51,748 nucleotides of DNA, taken from the NCBI GenBank assembly GCA_024401475.1, contig JAKSKZ010000023.1, positions 1 through 51,748 of the forward strand, given 5' to 3'. The first letter of the stretch is position 1; the number at the start of each line of letters is the position of its first letter. Source of the DNA: Paludibacteraceae bacterium (lineage in GTDB: Bacteria > Bacteroidota > Bacteroidia > Bacteroidales > Paludibacteraceae). Positions 7,834 to 14,645 of this stretch are shown piece by piece. Under the pieces are notes generated by a model. That model was given only the letters and a program-made list of their open reading frames with translations, did no database searches and had not been told where the DNA came from. Position numbers and translations under genes: made by a program.

Positions 7834-8547
7834 ATGGATGGGTTTGATAAGATTTTGGTGGTGGACGATGAACAGGATCTCTGTGAAATTCTCCAGTTTA
7901 ATTTGGAAATGGACGGATATTCTGTTGATACCGCCAATTCTGCGGAAGAGGCTTTGAATTTGCCTTTGTCGAAGTATAGTCTGATTTTGTTAGATGTGAT
8001 GATGGGGGAGATTTCTGGCTTTCAAATGGCTAGGCAATTGAAAACTAATCCGGCGACGGCTGATCTCCCTATCATTTTTATAACAGCGTTAGATAATGAG
8101 GATTGTACGTTGAAGGGCTTCAATTTAGGGGCGGATGATTATATTGCAAAGCCTCTCTCTATAAAGGAGGTGAAGGCTCGTGTGAGAGCTGTGTTACGTC
8201 GTAGTCAACGTGCGCGACAGCAGGCTCCTCTTGTTGCGAATTCTGAAAAATTATTGAAAGTAGGTGGGCTGACTGTTGATTTGCAAACAAAATCAGTGAA
8301 GATTGATGAAACCTCTATTGATTTGACAAAATTGGAATTTGAACTGTTGCTTGTCTTTTTGCAAAACAAGGGGAAACTATATTCTCGCGAAGATTTGTTA
8401 CAGAAGGTGTGGCCAAGCGACGCTTTGGTTACCGATCGTACGGTGGATGTGAATATCACCCGCCTTCGTAAGAAAATTGGTGCTTACGGAAAGCATGTGA
8501 AGACAAAAGTAGGCTATGGATACTATTTTGAAATTGTGTCGGAATGA
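7834..8547 (+). CDS. OmpR/PhoB-family response regulator
   Basis: This 237-residue regulator has a receiver domain (DDE at 11-13, phospho-acceptor D54 in LILLDVMMG, K106 in DDYIAKP) and a C-terminal winged helix (about 140-233) with LTKLEFELLLVFLQNKGKLYSR recognised as the OmpR fold and VDVNITRLRKKIG as its recognition region. The stop overlaps the kinase start (ATGA), so the two are translationally coupled. Sequence flavour and the Na/Pi symporter upstream favour a PhoB-type phosphate regulator. From memory it does not resemble Bacteroides RprY closely, so no symbol is given. Confidence 0.92.
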   Translation: MDGFDKILVVDDEQDLCEILQFNLEMDGYSVDTANSAEEALNLPLSKYSLILLDVMMGEISGFQMARQLKTNPATADLPIIFITALDNEDCTLKGFNLGADDYIAKPLSIKEVKARVRAVLRRSQRARQQAPLVANSEKLLKVGGLTVDLQTKSVKIDETSIDLTKLEFELLLVFLQNKGKLYSREDLLQKVWPSDALVTDRTVDVNITRLRKKIGAYGKHVKTKVGYGYYFEIVSE

Positions 8548-10004
8548 AAAATAGAACTAGAAAATCCTTCCAACGCACGCTTTTCTTTAGTGTGGTAGGT
8601 GTCTTTTTGTTGCTTGCTCTATTCTTTGCATTGTATCAATATCACCGAGAAAAGGAATATAAGGTTGATACAATGAATTATCGGCTACAGATGTATAATT
8701 ATGAAACATATCATTATGTCAGGGAAAACGGCTTGGCTAATCGTGATAGTTTTTTGAGTTTTGTCGATGGTTTGCAAGAGGATAGTTTGCGTGTCACATT
8801 GATTTCTAAGGAGGGAAATGTGTTGATGGATAGTCGTTTCTTGGAAATACAGAAATTAGACTGCCATTTGGATAGGGAGGAGGTTGTGAAAGCCCTAAAA
8901 ACGGGAAAGGGATATGATAAGAAGCGTGTTTCGTCTTCGGATGGTAAGTCGATGTTTTATGCAGCAACTTCTTTCCCTGATTTGATTGTTCGTACGGCAG
9001 TTCCATATTCCTCGGAGTTGGAAAAATCTCTTAGGGTGGATAATTTCTATCTTTTTTACGCCTTTGTCATTACCATCATATTGATAATGGTGCTTTATAA
9101 AAACACTTCTCGTATAGGTAAGCATATTGAGTATTTGCGTCTTTTTGCCCAAAAGGCGGAAAACGGAGAACAATTGGATTTGAGAGTTGACGACCGCTTG
9201 CCCAACGATGAATTGAGTGACATATCTCAGATTATAACAACGCTTTATTGGAAACAACGCAATTCTGAGGAGGATAAGTTGCGTATAAAACGTCAGTTGA
9301 CCCAAAATGCGGCTCATGAATTGAAGACTCCAGCTGCGAGCATACAAGGATACTTGGAGACAATATTGCAGAATCCAGATATGCCAGAGGAGAAACGTTC
9401 TTATTTTTTGGAGCGTTGTTATGCTCAAAGTGAAAGAATGTCTAAGTTGTTGTTTGATATGGCCACCTTGACAAAATTGGATGAGATGGACGTGGCTATT
9501 CATGCCTCTGATTGGACATCGATTAATGTGAATGAGATAGTTCGAGCTGTGCTTGAAGATGTGGCTTTGCAGTTGCAAGAAAAAGGCATCTTTACGATGT
9601 TGGACATGCCCGCTAAGATTCAAATACAGGGAAACTCCAGTCTAGTATATAGTATATTCCGAAATTTGGTGGATAATGCAATAGCTTATGCCTTGGGCGC
9701 CACAACGATTAATATTGATAGTAAGGAAAAGGATGATAGATATGAATTCATTGTTTCAGACAATGGCGTAGGCGTTCCAACGGAACATCTTCCTCATATT
9801 TTTGAACGATTCTATCGTGTAGACAAAGGTCGCTCTAGAAAATTGGGAGGTACAGGTTTGGGGTTGGCAATTGTGAAAAATGCGGTGGCTGTGCATGGCG
9901 GTGTTTGTCAAGCCTATCCAACACCAGGTGGGGGATTCTCGGTGAAGTTTTATTTGATGAAAGATTTTGTAAAGATAACGGATGGAATCGTGGCAAATCG
10001 ATGA
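8544..10004 (+). CDS. PhoR-like membrane histidine kinase
   Basis: This 486-residue sensor kinase has two membrane helices (about residues 13-31 and 168-185) enclosing a periplasmic domain of roughly 135 residues. A HAMP-like linker follows, then the HisKA dimer domain with H258 in NAAHELKTPAASIQGY and a HATPase domain with the N-box NLVDNAIAYA, the G1 box SDNGVGVP and the G2 box KLGGTGLGLAIV. It is the cognate partner of the regulator whose stop it overlaps. This arrangement resembles PhoR; phosphate sensing is an inference from the neighbouring Na/Pi symporter. A hairpin with a T tail follows about 20 nt after the stop. Confidence 0.92.
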   Translation: MKNRTRKSFQRTLFFSVVGVFLLLALFFALYQYHREKEYKVDTMNYRLQMYNYETYHYVRENGLANRDSFLSFVDGLQEDSLRVTLISKEGNVLMDSRFLEIQKLDCHLDREEVVKALKTGKGYDKKRVSSSDGKSMFYAATSFPDLIVRTAVPYSSELEKSLRVDNFYLFYAFVITIILIMVLYKNTSRIGKHIEYLRLFAQKAENGEQLDLRVDDRLPNDELSDISQIITTLYWKQRNSEEDKLRIKRQLTQNAAHELKTPAASIQGYLETILQNPDMPEEKRSYFLERCYAQSERMSKLLFDMATLTKLDEMDVAIHASDWTSINVNEIVRAVLEDVALQLQEKGIFTMLDMPAKIQIQGNSSLVYSIFRNLVDNAIAYALGATTINIDSKEKDDRYEFIVSDNGVGVPTEHLPHIFERFYRVDKGRSRKLGGTGLGLAIVKNAVAVHGGVCQAYPTPGGGFSVKFYLMKDFVKITDGIVANR

Positions 10005-10024
10005 TTGTATAGAAAATTATTGCT

Positions 10025-10063
10025 GTCCGCTAAAAATTAAAAAGCGTAGCGGACTGTTTTTTT
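10025..10063 (+). terminator. Hairpin plus T run after the PhoR-like kinase
   Basis: GTCCGCT (10025-10031) pairs with AGCGGAC (10048-10054) and seven T residues follow at 10057-10063. It overlaps the left end of the MITE-like element, so the element end may serve as terminator for the two-component operon. Confidence 0.6.
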
Positions 10064-10159
10064 GCCCCCCTCAATCGAAAAGAAATGGTAAAGTCCGCTA
10101 AAATGTGTACTTTTGCTCATCGTTTATGGCATTTTTGTGGTGAAAACAATAAACGAAAA

Positions 10160-10188
10160 AGGCTGAATTCGGATTCCGAATTCAGCCT
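10160..10188 (-). repeat. Near-perfect 29-bp palindrome inside the element
   Basis: Arms AGGCTGAATTCGGA and TCCGAATTCAGCCT are exactly complementary around a single T. On the minus strand the hairpin is followed by TTTTTCG, so it could stop transcription entering the kinase gene from the right. Confidence 0.6.
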
Positions 10189-10265
10189 AAATATTTCTAT
10201 CTAAAAAACTTTTACCAGATAATAATAATTTAGATATTTAATTGATTTTCATTGATATATAATTT

Positions 10266-10399
10266 AAAAAGGCAGGCCGGTTACATTACGCCGTTAGGCG
10301 TTTAATGTCGGTAGAATCACAATGCGTTGAACAAGCCGATTCCCCGTTAGGGGATTAACCTTGTGTGTTATCGGTCACAAAATAGGACGCAGCCTTTTT
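10266..10399 (+). other. Multi-hairpin block, possible structured RNA domain
   Basis: AAAAAGGC (10266-10273) can pair with GCCTTTTT (10392-10399) to close a domain. Inside it are a hairpin CCG-(TT)-ACATTACGCC-GTTA-GGCG-(TT)-TAATGT-CGG (10277-10111 relative end at 10311) and a second hairpin CCCC-GTTA-GGGG (10342-10353) with an outer CCGAT/ATCGG stem (10337-10372). Two stems share the same GTTA tetraloop. Whether it is transcribed is not visible. Confidence 0.4.
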
Positions 10400-10444
10400 T
10401 ATGTCAGTTCAAAAGGTTTAGCGGACACCAATAATAGAAAATGT

Positions 10445-10452
10445 TACTTTTG
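10445..10452 (+). promoter_or_regulatory. -7 element of the small RNA
   Basis: TACTTTTG fits TAnnTTTG exactly. It begins just after the right end of the MITE-like element. No good -33 element was found. Confidence 0.55.
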
Positions 10453-10457
10453 TAACC

Positions 10458-10661
10458 TCTTTTTTGAAATATGCTAAAAGACTGATACACTTACGAACAA
10501 CAGAAGACCCGTCGTGGGGAGGACTCCTCCATTGCGACGGGACCTATAGTTCCCGACTTTGCGGAGGATTGTTTTGACTACCCAAGATTGGGTCTTACGA
10601 TTGTATAGATTGCCTGTCAAACAAAAAACGCCACTGAATCTAAATTCGGTGGCGCTTTTTG
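10458..10661 (+). ncRNA. Structured small RNA, possible 6S RNA
   Basis: This is a stretch of about 200 nt without a reading frame, with its own -7 element (10445-10452) and a strong terminator (10629-10660). It can form a strong GC-rich hairpin: CCCGTCG (10508-10514) pairs with CGACGGG (10535-10541), with an inner GGAGG/CCTCC stem. A competing long-range closing stem joins AGACCC (10505-10510) with GGGTCT (10590-10595) and extends outward through CAAC/GTTG-like pairing. ACCCA/TGGGT forms a further small hairpin near 10580-10592. Length, solo transcription unit and a long rod with an internal open region would suit 6S RNA. The identity rests on shape only and no family sequence was matched. 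Confidence 0.5.
10629..10660. terminator. Bidirectional terminator between the small RNA and fabD
   Basis: The 11-bp arms CGCCACTGAAT (10629-10639) and ATTCGGTGGCG (10644-10654) pair with one G-T wobble around CTAA. The right side has TTTTT (10656-10660) for the plus strand. The left side has AAAAAA (10623-10628), which is a T run for minus-strand fabD. Confidence 0.9.
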
Positions 10662-10677
10662 TTATGGAGTATTGCTA

Positions 10678-11562
10678 TTAAAGTGCTGCAGCTGCAGTCT
10701 CTACTTCTTTGTTGATTTTCTTAACCAATCCTTGAAGAACGGCACCAGGACCAACTTCCGTGAAACTTGTTGCACCATCTGCAATCATGTTGTTGACAGA
10801 TTGTGTCCACTTTACAGGGGCTGTCAATTGGAGAACGAGGTTCTTCTTGATTGTTTCTGGATCAGTTTCGCCCTTTGTCGTTACATTTTGATAAACTGGG
10901 CATCTTGGATTAGTGAATTTTGTTGCTTGGATAGCACCTTCCAATTCTACCTTTGCGGGCTCCATCAATGGAGAGTGGAATGCACCACCTACTGAGAGTT
11001 TCAACGCTCTCTTAGCTCCGGCTTGAAGCATAAGCTCGCATGCTTTGTCAATTCCTGCGATTGAACCGGAGATAACTAATTGTCCAGGGCAGTTATAGTT
11101 GGCTGGAACGATAACCTCGTCTTTGATAGAAGCGCAAAGCTCTTCTACTTTTTCGTCTGTCAAAGCCAAAACGGCCGCCATTGTAGAGGGTTGTGCTTCA
11201 CATGCTTTTTGCATGGCTTGAGCACGCTTAGAAACCAATTTGAGTCCGTCTTCAAAACTCATGGCTCCAGCAGCAACAAGAGCTGAAAATTCACCCAAAG
11301 AGTGACCAGCAACCATGTCTGGGTTGAATGCCTCGCCTAAAGATTTTGCTAATATTACGGAGTGAAGGAAAACTGCTGGTTGAGTTACCTTGGTTTGTTT
11401 AAGGTCGTCAGCTGATCCTTCGAACATGATGTCTGTGATTCTGAATCCTAAAATCTCATTAGCTTGTTCAAACAACTCTTTTGCTAATGGGACGTTCTCA
11501 TATAGGTCTTTACCCATTCCTGTGAATTGGGCACCTTGACCAGGAAAAACGAATGCTTTCAT
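10678..11562 (-). CDS. fabD: Malonyl-CoA:ACP transacylase FabD
   Basis: FabD transfers the malonyl group from CoA to acyl carrier protein to feed fatty acid elongation. The 294-residue protein starts MKAFVFPGQGAQ. An upstream in-frame ATG would add 18 residues reaching back to the promoter and is not used in this call. The catalytic Ser is S88 in VAGHSLGE, the active-site His is H196 in GGAFHSPLM, and Q11 of FPGQGAQ belongs to the oxyanion region. The C-terminus GPGAVLQGLVKKI is typical. It is a single gene with its own promoter (11606-11613) and shared terminator; no other fab genes are nearby. Confidence 0.96.
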   Translation of the reverse strand: MKAFVFPGQGAQFTGMGKDLYENVPLAKELFEQANEILGFRITDIMFEGSADDLKQTKVTQPAVFLHSVILAKSLGEAFNPDMVAGHSLGEFSALVAAGAMSFEDGLKLVSKRAQAMQKACEAQPSTMAAVLALTDEKVEELCASIKDEVIVPANYNCPGQLVISGSIAGIDKACELMLQAGAKRALKLSVGGAFHSPLMEPAKVELEGAIQATKFTNPRCPVYQNVTTKGETDPETIKKNLVLQLTAPVKWTQSVNNMIADGATSFTEVGPGAVLQGLVKKINKEVETAAAAL

Positions 11563-11605
11563 ATACTGTTTTATTTGTGTTTTCTTCCGCCTTTTTAGCG
11601 GTCTG

Positions 11606-11613
11606 CAAAAATA
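11606..11613 (-). promoter_or_regulatory. fabD promoter -7 element
   Basis: The minus strand reads TATTTTTG, an exact TAnnTTTG match, 43 nt upstream of the chosen ATG. It supports the shorter fabD start. Confidence 0.75.
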
Positions 11614-11693
11614 CAATTTTTTAATATTTATACAAAAATGGAGCGGTTAAATAAATTGTCACTTCAATGAAGTGCCTGCATATAAAAATAGCT

Positions 11694-12590
11694 TTATTTC
11701 CATTTCTTTATGTCAATCTTGCTTTCGTATTTCGTCTGAATCTCGGTTGGGAGATTCATAAAGAAGTCGATTCCAGTCAATGTCTCTATAGAATCCACGG
11801 TGACGGCGTAGTTGAGATAGGAATCTTCGATTTCTTTGTTAGGAATGCAGAATGCTAACATTTTCTCTTTCCCTTTCTTCGAAAAATCAAAAATGATTTT
11901 GTAAAAATAATCAGGGATGGTGATGTTAGTTGTTGTTCTTCCTTTGTATTTGTCGTCGTAAGAGAGTTTTTTCTTTTTCGAATTTGGATAATTTAAAACG
12001 GGACCGCAAACGACATATACACGTCCGTAATAACGAGCCCATTTGCGAGTCTGCATTTCCAAATCATTCCAAGCCCCTTTGTTCATGGCATGGTGTTGGG
12101 GAGAGATGTTGCTCATGTAGAAACATTCGTTCATGGCTTCTTCGTCGAATCTCATGTCTGCAGATGGAGCAAGATGTCCTTTGTCGTATCCTGAGTTTCT
12201 ATATTCGTAAGGATGGGCAGAACCTGTGGTGATGATTGGATCTTCTGCAAAAAGGTCGGAACGCTCTTCATCTCCATAGCTTTCACTTTTGGTTAGTTCG
12301 TAACTAACCCATTCCGCTTGTTCGTCTTCTTCCGAATAGGAAAGTGTGTAATGTTTATGGTGGTAGGTCGTTCCTCTCTTGTTGCTGTGAGTGAATTTCC
12401 CGTCGTTCCCCCAATCTGTATTATCGACCTTTTTTATGGAATTCTTATCCGTGTCTCCATTTCCTGTGCTCTTTTGGGAAAAAAGTTCGTTAGCCTCGGG
12501 CTCTGCAGCAGGCGATGTGCTGTTGAAGGACGAACAAGATGAAATTAGTGTGCTTGTCAACAATAATGAAGCGAGAATGAATTTGCTCAT
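11694..12590 (-). CDS. DNA/RNA non-specific endonuclease (NUC1 family) lipoprotein
   Basis: This 298-residue exported nuclease has a lipoprotein signal (TSTLISSC, lipidated Cys19) followed by a long low-complexity spacer (Ser/Thr/Lys/Asp-rich, to about residue 70). The beta-beta-alpha metal endonuclease domain follows. The catalytic motif is YDKGHLAPSAD with H139 as general base (DRGH in most members, here DKGH), and N170 and E178 of NKGAWNDLE as magnesium-binding and catalytic helpers. Such enzymes hydrolyse DNA and RNA without sequence preference. Surface anchoring suggests nutrient scavenging or DNA degradation. It stands alone between fabD and nadC. Confidence 0.9.
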   Translation of the reverse strand: MSKFILASLLLTSTLISSCSSFNSTSPAAEPEANELFSQKSTGNGDTDKNSIKKVDNTDWGNDGKFTHSNKRGTTYHHKHYTLSYSEEDEQAEWVSYELTKSESYGDEERSDLFAEDPIITTGSAHPYEYRNSGYDKGHLAPSADMRFDEEAMNECFYMSNISPQHHAMNKGAWNDLEMQTRKWARYYGRVYVVCGPVLNYPNSKKKKLSYDDKYKGRTTTNITIPDYFYKIIFDFSKKGKEKMLAFCIPNKEIEDSYLNYAVTVDSIETLTGIDFFMNLPTEIQTKYESKIDIKKWK

Positions 12591-12650
12591 TGGATTGGTT
12601 TTATAGGATTATTGAGGAGGAGGGTTGGATGATGTCTCCTCCTTGAATAG

Positions 12651-12686
12651 AAACGGAGGGCGATGAACGAATCACACCCTCCGTTT
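12651..12686. terminator. Hairpin between nadC and the nuclease gene
   Basis: AAACGGAGGG (12651-12660) and CCCTCCGTTT (12677-12686) are perfectly complementary with a 16-nt loop. The flanks are only moderately T-rich, so termination of nadC is likely but not certain. Confidence 0.6.
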
Positions 12687-12704
12687 ATTTGTTTTCTTAC
12701 TGAA

Positions 12705-13553
12705 TTATTCCATTGCTTTGAGGCTCATGTCCAAACCTTTTACGGAGTGGGTGAGTGCACCTACCGAGATGAAATCTACACCACATTCAGCGTAACTCCT
12801 CAAGGTGTCGATTGTGATGCCGCCAGAAGACTCGGTTTCAACTTGTCCGTTGACGATTTTAACAGCCTCTTTTGTGGTCGGAATGTCGAAATTGTCGAAC
12901 ATGACGCGGTCAACACCTCCGACTGCCAAAGCTTGGCGAAGCTCATCAAGATTGCGGACTTCCACCTCAATCTTAAGGTTTTTGCCCTTCTCTTTCAAGT
13001 AAGCTTTTGTCTTGTTCACGGCTTTTTCGATTCCGCCTGCAAAATCCACATGGTTGTCTTTAAGCATAACCATGTCGAATAGCCCCATTCTATGGTTTAC
13101 GCCGCCACCAATTTTTACAGCCATCTTCTCCAACACACGAAGGCCTGGAGTTGTCTTTCTTGTGTCAAGCACGCGAGTGTGAAGACCGTCAAGCAATTTT
13201 ACATATTTGCGGGTAGTGGTTGCAATACCACTCATTCTTTGCATGATGTTGAGAACGGTACGTTCTGTTTGCAAAAGAGATTGATCTTTGCCCTCTACGA
13301 TGAAAGCAATGTCGCCAGGCTTAACTTCGGCACCGTCGTTGATGAAGACTTCTATCTTTAAATCTGGATCGAATTTGTGGAACACCTTTTTTGCCACCTC
13401 TACACCAGCCAAAACTCCAGGCTCTTTGATGAGCAATTTGGCTTTTCCTTTTTTGTCTGCAGGAATGCAAGATAAAGTAGAATGGTCGCCGTCACCTATG
13501 TCTTCTGCGAAAGCTAAATTCAATAAGCTTTCTATCAAATCGTTTTCAATCAT
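12705..13553 (-). CDS. nadC: Quinolinate phosphoribosyltransferase (carboxylating)
   Basis: NadC converts quinolinate and PRPP to nicotinate mononucleotide, CO2 and pyrophosphate in de novo NAD synthesis. The 282 residues fit the family. Visible signatures are the N-terminal AEDIGDGDHST, the core QRMSGIATTTRKYV, the substrate-binding RVLDTRKTTPGLR, and HRMGLFDMVMLKDNH, followed by the barrel strands VEVEVRN, VMFDNF and SSGGI. The ATG overlaps the stop of the upstream DUF4783 gene (ATGA on the minus strand), so the two are coupled. nadA and nadB are not in the window. Confidence 0.96.
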   Translation of the reverse strand: MIENDLIESLLNLAFAEDIGDGDHSTLSCIPADKKGKAKLLIKEPGVLAGVEVAKKVFHKFDPDLKIEVFINDGAEVKPGDIAFIVEGKDQSLLQTERTVLNIMQRMSGIATTTRKYVKLLDGLHTRVLDTRKTTPGLRVLEKMAVKIGGGVNHRMGLFDMVMLKDNHVDFAGGIEKAVNKTKAYLKEKGKNLKIEVEVRNLDELRQALAVGGVDRVMFDNFDIPTTKEAVKIVNGQVETESSGGITIDTLRSYAECGVDFISVGALTHSVKGLDMSLKAME

Positions 13554-13957
13554 TGTTCTTTTTCTATTCTAAGTTGATATATCATAAAGTTATTGGACGC
13601 ACCTTTCTTCAACATGATGTGGATCTGGTGTTGTCCTGAACTTGTTTGCAATTTTCCCATGAGATAGCCCGACTGCATCTTCTCAGTCTTGTGAGTGACT
13701 ATGAAATTATACGGTCTGCATCTACCTACATAACCTTGTACGATTGGCAACGCTTGGCTTTTGCCTTTTGCCTTGTTGCTTTCTTGAATGTTGACTTCTA
13801 CTTCGTTGTCAAACAATGAGGAGAGGTTTTGCGTCTTTCCGTCGCATAGAGCTTCCTTCACTTGCTTTTGAATTTCGTCAAGTGGTGTGGCTGATGCTGT
13901 GAAATAAGACAAGCAAGCCGCAAAAATTAAAAGTAATCTTATAGTTCCCCTTTTCAT
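13550..13957 (-). CDS. DUF4783 family exported protein
   Basis: This 135-residue protein has a signal peptide (residues 1-24, LLLIFAACLSYFTASA) and a small SnoaL/NTF2-like domain (DEIQKQVKEAL, LSSLFDNEVEVNI, YVGRC, YNFIVTHK, YLMGKLQTSSGQHQIHIML). This pattern fits DUF4783, a Bacteroidota family of unknown function. It overlaps nadC by 4 nt and is transcribed first. Two TATTTTTG -7 candidates on the minus strand (14010-14017 and 14032-14039) lie upstream. The coupling to nadC is striking but no direct link to NAD synthesis can be read from the sequence. Confidence 0.85.
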   Translation of the reverse strand: MKRGTIRLLLIFAACLSYFTASATPLDEIQKQVKEALCDGKTQNLSSLFDNEVEVNIQESNKAKGKSQALPIVQGYVGRCRPYNFIVTHKTEKMQSGYLMGKLQTSSGQHQIHIMLKKGASNNFMIYQLRIEKEQ

Positions 13958-14009
13958 GTCGTTCCATTTTTAGTGAGACATTTGTGTGATATGGTATTAA
14001 ACCGTACAA

Positions 14010-14060
14010 CAAAAATAATGCCTAAATTGGGCAAAAATAGACGCCCAAGCCGTATCTTTG
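14010..14060. promoter_or_regulatory. Divergent promoter region DUF4783-nadC / rlmH
   Basis: On the minus strand TATTTTTG occurs at 14010-14017 and again at 14032-14039. On the plus strand TATCTTTG lies at 14053-14060, 34 nt before the rlmH ATG. All match TAnnTTTG. Confidence 0.7.
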
Positions 14061-14093
14061 TGTCATTATTGACTTTTATTAAACAAGATACGA

Positions 14094-14567
14094 ATGAAAG
14101 TAATACTCTTAACCGTCGGCAAAACTAACGAAATATATTTTAAAAACGCAATTTCTGAGTATCAAAAAAGACTTAAATTTTATTTACAATTTGAAATAGA
14201 AGAGTTGCCTGAACTCAAAAACACTAAAAGCCTATCGGAAGATCAACAAAAGCAAAAAGAGGGTGATTCCATCTTGAAATTTTTGACTGATTCGGACGAT
14301 GTCTTTTTGTTGGACGATAAAGGGCAAGAATTCTCTTCCATGCAGTTTTCTGCATTTATGGAGAAACGAATGGCCGCTGGTGCCCGCCGCCTTGTGTTTG
14401 TGGTGGGTGGTCCTTATGGATTTAGCGAAGCAGTCTATTCACGGGCAAACGGAAAAATATCTCTTTCAAAGATGACATTCTCACATCAGATGGTACGCCT
14501 TATATTTGTGGAGCAGTTATATAGGGCAATGACAATTTTGAGGGGAGAACCTTATCATCATGAATAG
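14094..14567 (+). CDS. rlmH: 23S rRNA (pseudouridine1915-N3)-methyltransferase RlmH
   Basis: RlmH methylates N3 of pseudouridine 1915 in helix 69 of 23S rRNA after subunits join. The 157 residues match this small SPOUT-family enzyme. The knotted SAM site is marked by FVVGGPYGFSE (about 101-111), followed by the conserved KISLSKMTFSHQMVRLIFVEQLYRAM and the signature end GEPYHHE. The start MKVILLTVGK is typical. Its promoter is the plus half of the divergent region at 14010-14060. The large kinase gene 79 nt downstream may be cotranscribed. Confidence 0.97.
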   Translation: MKVILLTVGKTNEIYFKNAISEYQKRLKFYLQFEIEELPELKNTKSLSEDQQKQKEGDSILKFLTDSDDVFLLDDKGQEFSSMQFSAFMEKRMAAGARRLVFVVGGPYGFSEAVYSRANGKISLSKMTFSHQMVRLIFVEQLYRAMTILRGEPYHHE

Positions 14568-14645
14568 TCTAAGGCATGGATTTTGTTGCATGAATTTAAG
14601 AGACTTCCCGACAAATACTAAAAAGGTCTTTTGATAATAAAAGAA

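Larger units (their letters stand above)
10024..10427. mobile_element. Non-coding MITE-like element with terminal inverted repeats
   Basis: TGTCCGCTAAA (10024-10034) is repeated as its exact reverse complement TTTAGCGGACA (10417-10427). GTCCGCTAAAA recurs at 10093-10103. No open reading frame of note lies inside. The interior carries a near-perfect 29-bp palindrome (10160-10188), a -7-like TACTTTTG (10110-10117), and a block of stable hairpins (10266-10399). Size, inverted ends and lack of a transposase are those of a miniature inverted-repeat element or a remnant of an insertion sequence. A decayed relative lies at 178-405. No target-site duplication was established. Confidence 0.5.

Noticed and set aside
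8895..9623. Long minus-strand frame of 242 residues inside the PhoR-like kinase
   Set aside because: It lies wholly antisense to a clear kinase gene, has shadow-type composition and no family features.
7834..10004. Naming the pair RprY/RprX
   Set aside because: The regulator's opening (KILVVDDEQDLCEIL) and the Na/Pi neighbour fit a PhoB/PhoR type better than what I recall of RprY, so no symbol was assigned.
10458..10661. Signal recognition particle RNA or tmRNA
   Set aside because: The conserved SRP loop (GGAAG and GCAGCC) and the tmRNA tRNA-like ends are absent.
11563..11616. 18-residue N-terminal extension of FabD
   Set aside because: The upstream ATG lies at the promoter -7 element, and FabD proteins normally begin at MKAFVFPGQG.
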